Positions 58,786-64,000 of a DNA stretch of 64,000 bases are shown piece by piece. The DNA is from Mesorhizobium sp. C432A. GTDB lineage: Bacteria; Pseudomonadota; Alphaproteobacteria; Rhizobiales; Rhizobiaceae. The DNA lies in assembly GCF_030323145.1 (NCBI RefSeq), contig NZ_CP100470.1, positions 558,001 to 622,000 of the forward strand, in the 5' to 3' direction. How positions within the stretch are numbered: the stretch's first letter is position 1; the number at the start of each line of letters is the position of its first letter. The notes under the pieces were generated by a model. The model saw nothing but the letters and a program-made list of their open reading frames with translations, was not told the DNA's origin and did no database searches. The position numbers and the translations under genes are program-made.

Positions 58786-60117
58786 CTGGCCCGTTAGAGA
58801 CGCCGGCAACCACAGGTACAGGAACCAGGCAAGCAGGGACGAGGCGATGAAAAGCCCCTGCATGAGCAGGAAGTCGGCGGCGGTCACCGGACCGACGCGA
58901 TGGACCAGTAGCGCCAGCACGGGAACGCGCAGCACGTAACCGCTGATGGCATAGGCCGCGGCAACGCCGACGGCGCCCCAGTGCAGGCCGACGACGAAGG
59001 CAGCGACGGTCGTCAGCGACGAATAGATGCCCCAATGGAACATGGTCTTCGTCTTGCCCTGACAGATGAATATCCATCCCGTCGTGCTTGAAACGGACTG
59101 GACCAGGCTGGCGATGCCCAGCCAGGCAAAGATCGGTGCGACCGGTGCCCAGCCCGCGCCGAAGAGAAGTCCGACGATCTGATTGGAGGTCAGCGTCAGC
59201 GCCGCGATGCCCGGCATGGTAACGGCCGCCAGCATCCAGTTGGTGCGCACATAGATATTGCGAAAGCGGGCCTTGTCATCGTGGATGCGGCTGAGCAGCG
59301 GCACCATGACCCGTGTCAGCGGCTGGTTGATGTTCTGCAGCGGGAACAACAGGAGCTTGTAGGCGCGGTCGTAATAGCCGAGTTCGATCGCACCGGAATA
59401 TTTTCCGATGAGAATGTTGTCGAGATTGCGCGAGAAGAAGTTGGCGAGGTTGAAGCCGGTCAGGTTGGCGCCGAACGACAATATATCGGCATCGACCTTC
59501 AGGTCCGGCCGCAAAGGCGTCCAACGCGCCACCAGCCAGGCGGCAGCCAGGGCGATAGCTGCCGAAACCGCCGGGCCGATGACCAGCGACCAGTAGCCCA
59601 ACCCCGCATAGGCCGCGATCGCGGCGGCCAGAAGTCCGGCGGCGGCGCTTATCACGTCGTTCAGTGCGAGCTGGCCGAACTGCAGGTGCCGGTTCATCAA
59701 CGCCAGCGGCACTGCGGCGAGACTGCCGAGAAGCAGCGGCAGGGCGGAGCCAAGGGTGATGCCGGACATACGTTGATCGCCATAGAACGCGGCGATGGCA
59801 GGCGCCAGGCCGGCCACTACCACGGCACTACCCAGCCCGACGAGCGCGCTGATCCAGAACACCTGGTTGAGCTGCTGGTTGCTGATGTCCTTGCGCTGAA
59901 CCACAGCCTGCTGCAGGCCCAGATTCTGAAGCAGCCCGACGAAGGCCACGATCGGCCCGACGGAAGCCACCAGACCGAAATCCTCGGGGACGAGCAGACG
60001 GGCCAGCACGATGACGGAGAGAAACTGGATCGCCATCTTGAAGCCCTGGGCGCCGATGGTTACCAGCCCGCCGCGCAGGGCGACACGACCGAACTGGGGG
60101 GGCGGATTGGCGTTCAT
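58654..60117 (-). CDS. Polysaccharide flippase (Wzx/PST family)
   Basis: A 487-aa membrane protein with about 12-14 helices of the polysaccharide-synthesis subfamily of MOP flippases. The N-terminus FGRVALRGGLVTIGAQGFKMAIQFLSVIVLARLL and PEDFGLVASVGPIVAFVGLLQN are diagnostic. It moves the lipid-linked repeat unit across the inner membrane, a role like ExoT. Its 3' end overlaps the pyruvyltransferase gene by 132 nt in the opposite direction. Its start overlaps the stop of the glycosyltransferase upstream (ATGA). Confidence 0.88.
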   Translation of the reverse strand: MNANPPPQFGRVALRGGLVTIGAQGFKMAIQFLSVIVLARLLVPEDFGLVASVGPIVAFVGLLQNLGLQQAVVQRKDISNQQLNQVFWISALVGLGSAVVVAGLAPAIAAFYGDQRMSGITLGSALPLLLGSLAAVPLALMNRHLQFGQLALNDVISAAAGLLAAAIAAYAGLGYWSLVIGPAVSAAIALAAAWLVARWTPLRPDLKVDADILSFGANLTGFNLANFFSRNLDNILIGKYSGAIELGYYDRAYKLLLFPLQNINQPLTRVMVPLLSRIHDDKARFRNIYVRTNWMLAAVTMPGIAALTLTSNQIVGLLFGAGWAPVAPIFAWLGIASLVQSVSSTTGWIFICQGKTKTMFHWGIYSSLTTVAAFVVGLHWGAVGVAAAYAISGYVLRVPVLALLVHRVGPVTAADFLLMQGLFIASSLLAWFLYLWLPASLTGQSDLLAVFLALALNYGIGLVFMLAVPQSRRALFTTLSNAARNIR

Positions 60118-61283
60118 GCAAGCGACCTCGTTTCCCCAAGCCGCATGGCGATTTCCACGAAATGTTGGTTCAGCAGATCGGAGTTGAACTCGGCCTCGAT
60201 CTTCTTGCGCGCTGCGAGAGCAATCTCTTCACACGGCTTCGGATTCTCGGCGATCCAGGCAAGCTTTCCGGTCAGCGCCGCAACGTCCCGCTCAGCCACG
60301 AGAAAACCCGTCTTGTGATCATCGATTAGTTCAGGGATCCCGGAATGATACGTGCTGACCACCGTCAGGCCGGCGGCCATCGCTTCCATCAGGGAAACCG
60401 GAATGCCTTCCAGATCGCCATCGCGGGCGCCGACGCTGGGCAGCAGGAACACATGCGCATCGCGCAGACGCTGTTTGACTTCGCTGTGCGGCCGGGGCCC
60501 AAGAAAATTCACCCTGTCGGCAATGCCAAGCTCTGCGGCGATCCCGTTCAGCTGCTCGAGAAGTTCTCCGCCGCCGATCACCGAGTAGATCCAGTCTCGC
60601 CGCGGCAGGCCAGCAAGCGCGCGAAGCGCATATTCGATGCCCTTCTTTTCAGTCAGGCGGCAGACCGAGATGAAAGAGAGCGTAGCCTGCTCCCATGAAC
60701 GCCACCGATAGTCGATGTCGCTCGGCCGCACCCCCATATGGTGAACCACAACCTGCTCCGGCGATGCACCGACCTCAATCAAGGCATCGCGGAAAAACGC
60801 ATTCACCGGCAGTTGAAGAACGCCCTTTTCGAACACAATCTTGTAGCGCGCGAGCGTATTGTCATGCAGCGGTTCGCCGACATCACGGCCGTGAAATATC
60901 GTCACCAGGGGAGCGGAAATCCTCCCGCGCTTGATCGCGCGGGCCACGCGCATGCCGTTGTTGCCGAAATGGGCAACGATGACGTCGGCGCCCTGCAGTT
61001 TTCGCGCATGAGCAATGTCGATGGCGGTCGAGAGCTTGTCCCAGAACCTGCCGGACCACTTCCTGAGCAGCGGGCGATAGCGACCCAGGCCACCCCACCA
61101 GCATACGACCTTTCCTGGCAACGCCCGCCAGCGCGGATCATCGATGTTGCTGTCCCTGCCGAAGGACGTCTCGTTGCAGACGACGCCGACTTCCATGCCG
61201 CGCTCAAGGCATCCGGCTATCTGGTCGAGAACAAAGGTTTCGGACAATGAGGGAAACTTGTCGACTACAAAGCAGATCTTCAT
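60114..61283 (-). CDS. Glycosyltransferase family 4, paralogue a
   Basis: A 389-aa GT-B enzyme. ICFVVDKFPSLSETFVLDQI is the colanic-acid-type (WcaL-like) N-terminus. The donor site shows SVCRLTEKKGIEYALRAL, GPRPHSEVKQRLRDAHVFLLPS and EGIPVSLMEAMAAGLTVVST with the EX7E-like end. ATG 61283 is chosen from the family start; a 30-codon relic of the exoL start overlaps it. It is about half identical to the next gene by eye, so the two arose by duplication. Confidence 0.9.
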   Translation of the reverse strand: MKICFVVDKFPSLSETFVLDQIAGCLERGMEVGVVCNETSFGRDSNIDDPRWRALPGKVVCWWGGLGRYRPLLRKWSGRFWDKLSTAIDIAHARKLQGADVIVAHFGNNGMRVARAIKRGRISAPLVTIFHGRDVGEPLHDNTLARYKIVFEKGVLQLPVNAFFRDALIEVGASPEQVVVHHMGVRPSDIDYRWRSWEQATLSFISVCRLTEKKGIEYALRALAGLPRRDWIYSVIGGGELLEQLNGIAAELGIADRVNFLGPRPHSEVKQRLRDAHVFLLPSVGARDGDLEGIPVSLMEAMAAGLTVVSTYHSGIPELIDDHKTGFLVAERDVAALTGKLAWIAENPKPCEEIALAARKKIEAEFNSDLLNQHFVEIAMRLGETRSLA

Positions 61284-61356
61284 CGGCAGGATGCGCTCGT
61301 CCGGGGAGCCGGTGTCCCTTTGACAAAAGCCGGGCCGAAGACAGGGTGGCGGAAGC

Positions 61357-61454
61357 ACAAGACATGCAGCATGGAACTCTACCGCTGTTGGCCCACCCGC
61401 AGGAACGTTAGTACAGGTCTTGCTGCACTGCAACATTTTTGGTGCAGTGTAGCA
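61357..61454. repeat. exoL leader segment, copy B (duplicated upstream of glycosyltransferase a)
   Basis: It is colinear with 57069-57167 with one indel. It contains a truncated exoL start (MLHVLC) whose frame ends at 61280 in an ATGA overlap with the glycosyltransferase start, so the captured leader may drive this gene. Confidence 0.8.
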
Positions 61455-61456
61455 AG
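61419..61456. promoter_or_regulatory. Palindromic operator-like site upstream of glycosyltransferase a
   Basis: CTTGCTGCACTGCA and TGCAGTGTAGCAAG pair over 14 bp with one mismatch and a 10-bp spacer. Similar to 62831-62867. Confidence 0.55.
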
Positions 61457-61504
61457 ATTTCCCTCAGCTTGGCGTGCCTGCCGATCAAACGCAGAGGAGC
61501 AGTG

Positions 61505-62746
61505 TCAGCCGGCAGATGAAGGATCCGCCAAGCCCTCGGAAACGCCGACATGACCGGTGGGTGCATGCGCAGGGCTCGATGTGGCCAGTTGGGTAACGAT
61601 CTGCGCAAAACGTTCATTCAGAACATCTGCGTTGAAGTCCTCCTCGACTTTGCGGCGTGCGGCAAGCGCGATACGCTCGCATTCGGTCGGGTGCTCCGCG
61701 GCCCAGGCAAGCTTGCCGGCAAGCGCTGAAATATCTCGCTCGGGCGCAAGCAACCCCGTCTCCCCATCCTTGATGAGCTCCGGGATTCCCGAATGATACG
61801 TGCTGACCGCAATCAATCCGGCGGCCATGGCCTCCATGAGCGCGACCGGAATGCCTTCCATATCCCCGTCGCTGGCAGTGATACTTGGCAGCAAAAAGAG
61901 ATGCGCCATGCGAAGCCGTCTTTTCACCTCTGCGTGAGGGAGGCTGCCGAGGAATGTTACGCGACCAGCCAAGCCCAGCTCTACGGCCAGCTTCTCCAGA
62001 TTCATCCGCAGAGGACCGTCGCCAACAATGTCGTAACGCCAGTCTAGCTGCGGCTGGGAGGCCTTGAGGGAGGCCAGGGCTCGCAAGGCGAACTCGACGC
62101 CTTTCTTTTCGACCAGGCGGCAAACCGTCGTCACGACCAGTTGGGTGCCTTCCCACGATTCCCAGCGATAGCCGATTTCGCGGGTGTCAATTCCCATATG
62201 GTGGACCGTCGTGCTCGCCTGGGACAGGCCGGCTTCCAGCAGCATCGTGCGGAAGTAATCGTTGACGGGCAGGTTCAGGGTCCCATGCTTGGTCAGCCCG
62301 GCATATTGTGTCGCGAGCACTGCCTGCCGCGCCGGGATCGCCACGTCCGCGCCGTGAAAGATGGTTATGATCGGTGGTTTGAGCACCTTCCATTTCTTCA
62401 GTGCGGCTGCTCTCTCGCCGTTCTGTCCGAAGTGGGCGACAATCACGTCGCAGCGGTTCAGGCGGCGTGCAAAGGCGATGTCGAGAACGGTCGAGGCCTT
62501 GTATCGCAGACGCGGCGGCAGACGCTGTACAAATTTGCTGATTACAGCGGCCCATCGCCACCAATGTCGGGTTCTGGCGAGCAGCGTCGCCATCGGCTCG
62601 CTTTGCCGGTCAATTCGGTGGTCACCTTGCATCTTTTCGCAGACCACTTCGACCTGAAAGCCCCGCGCCAGCAGCCCAGCCATCTGGTCCACGACGAAGG
62701 TTTCCGAAAGCAGAGGGAATTCGCCGACGACAAAGCCCACGCGCAT
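61505..62746 (-). CDS. Glycosyltransferase family 4, paralogue b
   Basis: A 413-aa GT-B enzyme starting MRVGFVVGEFPLLSETFVVDQM. It shares with paralogue a the VVAHFGQNGERAAAL/HFG region, TVCRLVEKKGVEFALRAL, SLPHAEVKRRLRMAHLFLLPS and EGIPVALMEAMAAGLIAVSTY. It lies upstream of it on the same strand, separated by the duplicated leader. Probably adds a sugar in the same polysaccharide. Confidence 0.9.
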   Translation of the reverse strand: MRVGFVVGEFPLLSETFVVDQMAGLLARGFQVEVVCEKMQGDHRIDRQSEPMATLLARTRHWWRWAAVISKFVQRLPPRLRYKASTVLDIAFARRLNRCDVIVAHFGQNGERAAALKKWKVLKPPIITIFHGADVAIPARQAVLATQYAGLTKHGTLNLPVNDYFRTMLLEAGLSQASTTVHHMGIDTREIGYRWESWEGTQLVVTTVCRLVEKKGVEFALRALASLKASQPQLDWRYDIVGDGPLRMNLEKLAVELGLAGRVTFLGSLPHAEVKRRLRMAHLFLLPSITASDGDMEGIPVALMEAMAAGLIAVSTYHSGIPELIKDGETGLLAPERDISALAGKLAWAAEHPTECERIALAARRKVEEDFNADVLNERFAQIVTQLATSSPAHAPTGHVGVSEGLADPSSAG

Positions 62747-62830
62747 GACCCGCCCATAAGGTTGGGGCTTGCTCGGACCAAGCGGTCCATATCGCACAAG
62801 CCCTAATGTAGACAGGCAGAATACACGTTG

Positions 62831-62867
62831 ATTGCTGCAGTGCCACAAAATATTGCACTGCAGCAAT
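62831..62867. promoter_or_regulatory. Perfect palindrome upstream of glycosyltransferase b
   Basis: 13-bp perfect arms ATTGCTGCAGTGC / GCACTGCAGCAAT around an 11-bp AT-rich spacer, 85 bp upstream of the start of the minus-strand gene. It belongs to the same motif set as 57133-57197 and 61419-61456. Confidence 0.6.
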
Positions 62868-62969
62868 TAAAAGTGATCCGGACGGGCGCACGACGCCTGG
62901 ACCTGGCTAACGGGAACTTTGCGCGACCACGGTCGTGCAGCGTCTCAGCTGAAATGCAACACGACGCGT

Positions 62970-64000
62970 TTAGGCTGCGCGCTCCAAACCGACACGTCTT
63001 GCGCGGTCGAGAACGCCCATGAACGTTGCGAACTGGCTGTCGGGGTTCATTTGCCGCCGCTCCGAAAACTGACGTGCTGTCGCTGACAGCCGCTTGTACT
63101 CGGCCTCATCGCTCCACAGCCGCCTGATCGTTGCGACCCAGTCGGCGAGCGGGGCGTCGTAGTCCAGTACCACGCCGCCGGCGCCGATCGCTTCCGGCAG
63201 ACCGCCGCGCCGCGAGCCGACCACGGGAATGCCACTACAATGCGCTTCCGAGGCCACCCGGCCCCAGGCTTCTTCCCATTTGCTGGGCGCAAGCAGGATT
63301 TTCGTGCGGCCGTAGACCGTCTTCATGTCGCTGGTGCGGCTTTCCAGCTTGACGTTCTGGAGGGGAGAGATTGTTGCTTCGATCCGGGCTCGATGATCGT
63401 CGTCGAGCTTCCAGCTTTCGACGAACAGGAACGGGATCTCGGGACAGGCGGCGGCAATGCGCACCGCAAGATCGAAGCCTTTTTCCTCATATGGATTGAT
63501 GAGCGTGACAAATTCACCGGTCGTCGGTGTGCTGTAGAACGCGGGATTGATGGTCGGCGGAATAACCGTCGAATCGATATCGAATTTTGCCTTATAGGCG
63601 CGCGCGGTGAACTCGGAGTTGGCGATATAGACCGCCGAATGGAGCTCACGCAGATCGCCGGCCAATTCGTCGAATTCGACATTCCTCAGATAGACGGTCA
63701 GCGGCACGCCAAGCCTCTGCAGCTCTCTGCCGATCGGCACCGAATTGTGGCACTGCACGACCGCGACATCCGGCCTCAACTTTTTGACGGCGAAGTCGGC
63801 CGCTTCCCAGGGGAACCACGCCCGTACAACCGGATAGCCCGGGAAATTGTCGATGACCGCGCGCTGACGAAGGAGCTTCATCTTGGCGCGCGCCCTGAAG
63901 CCGAACATGCCGTCGCCGAACAGGGCTGCCAGAACGGATGCCTCGTGACCGTTTTCGCGCAATTGCTCGACCAGGTGGTGGGTGCTCGACTGGACGCCCC
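62970..64000 (-). CDS. Glycosyltransferase family 4, 5' end beyond the window
   Basis: The frame is open to the right edge, and upstream codons read GVQSSTHHLVEQLRENGHEA, the usual GT4 N-terminal region, so the TTG at 63962 is not the start. The rest shows PDVAVVQCHNSVPIGRELQ, YIANSEFTARAYKAKF, LINPYEEKGFDLAVRIA and the donor-site EAWGRVASEAHCSGIPVVGSR. At least 343 residues are visible. It is probably part of the same polysaccharide locus. Confidence 0.85.
   Translation of the reverse strand, partial: GVQSSTHHLVEQLRENGHEASVLAALFGDGMFGFRARAKMKLLRQRAVIDNFPGYPVVRAWFPWEAADFAVKKLRPDVAVVQCHNSVPIGRELQRLGVPLTVYLRNVEFDELAGDLRELHSAVYIANSEFTARAYKAKFDIDSTVIPPTINPAFYSTPTTGEFVTLINPYEEKGFDLAVRIAAACPEIPFLFVESWKLDDDHRARIEATISPLQNVKLESRTSDMKTVYGRTKILLAPSKWEEAWGRVASEAHCSGIPVVGSRRGGLPEAIGAGGVVLDYDAPLADWVATIRRLWSDEAEYKRLSATARQFSERRQMNPDSQFATFMGVLDRARRVGLERAA

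Noticed and set aside
1..64000. CRISPR arrays and rRNA genes
   Set aside because: No regularly spaced repeats and no rRNA-like conserved segments were seen.

Overview
The window looks like chromosomal DNA of a Mesorhizobium-like member of the Hyphomicrobiales (Rhizobiales). The support is high GC, the housekeeping order glnD-murJ-trpS-usp-NifU-like gene, an ActS/ActR (RegB/RegA-type) pair next to nhaA, and a block whose order matches the succinoglycan genes exoP-N-O-M-A-L. The assignment rests on gene content and order; no database was searched.

Layout. (1) 1-8.6 kb: 3' part of mutS, a TetR-controlled NTF2-like gene with its regulator, an MBL hydrolase and an aldo/keto reductase, and a copper module (DUF305 protein plus YHS-type CopA) behind a textbook CueR-type promoter. 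(2) 7.7-17.1 kb: a family-25 glycosyltransferase, glnD, murJ, trpS, a universal stress protein, an Nfu-type Fe-S scaffold, an L,D-transpeptidase lipoprotein, and a CueR-like regulator lying 9 kb from the copper promoter it probably controls. (3) 17.1-21.3 kb: an accessory insert. A 3.5-kb IS1595-like transposon with 33-bp inverted ends carries a transposase (frameshifted near its C-terminus), a Panacea/SocA antitoxin-type gene with two small partner genes, a RhuM-family gene and a small AT-rich membrane ORF. More end-like sequences lie just outside it. (4) 21.3-29.6 kb: mmcB, nhaA, actR/actS, hrpB, an EamA transporter and a PIG-L deacetylase.

(5) 29.6-41.9 kb: one long operon for uptake and phosphorylation of a small polyol or triose, most likely dihydroxyacetone or glycerol. 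It holds an ABC transporter (binding protein, two permeases, a 67-aa membrane protein, two unlike ATPases), an ATP-type DhaK-DhaL fusion kinase, and a complete PEP-dependent dihydroxyacetone kinase relay. In that relay the EIIA, HPr and EI parts of DhaM are three separate genes in the order of the domains of fused DhaM. (6) 42.0-45.1 kb: a lasso-peptide-like RiPP cluster with a PqqD-type recognition protein, a B2-type leader peptidase, an HPr-kinase-like kinase and a nucleotidyltransferase. A 30-residue precursor-like gene at 42090-42182 (minus) is short enough to be missed by ordinary gene calling. No lasso cyclase is visible.

(7) 45.5-49.4 kb: a tiny membrane peptide candidate, a DUF2259 protein, propionyl-CoA synthetase and a PPP-type phosphatase. 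(8) 49.4-64.0 kb: exopolysaccharide genes: exoP, exoN, exoO, exoM, exoA and exoL, a pyruvyltransferase, a flippase and three family-4 glycosyltransferases, the last cut by the window edge. Repeated TGC/GCA palindromes sit in their promoters, and the exoL leader has been copied upstream of another glycosyltransferase.

The most novel-looking parts are the cyclase-less lasso-like cluster with its unlisted precursor, the transposon with its toxin-antitoxin-like and RhuM cargo, and the split DhaM relay beside an ATP-type DHA kinase. Several dispersed palindromic elements of the kind common between rhizobial genes are also annotated.
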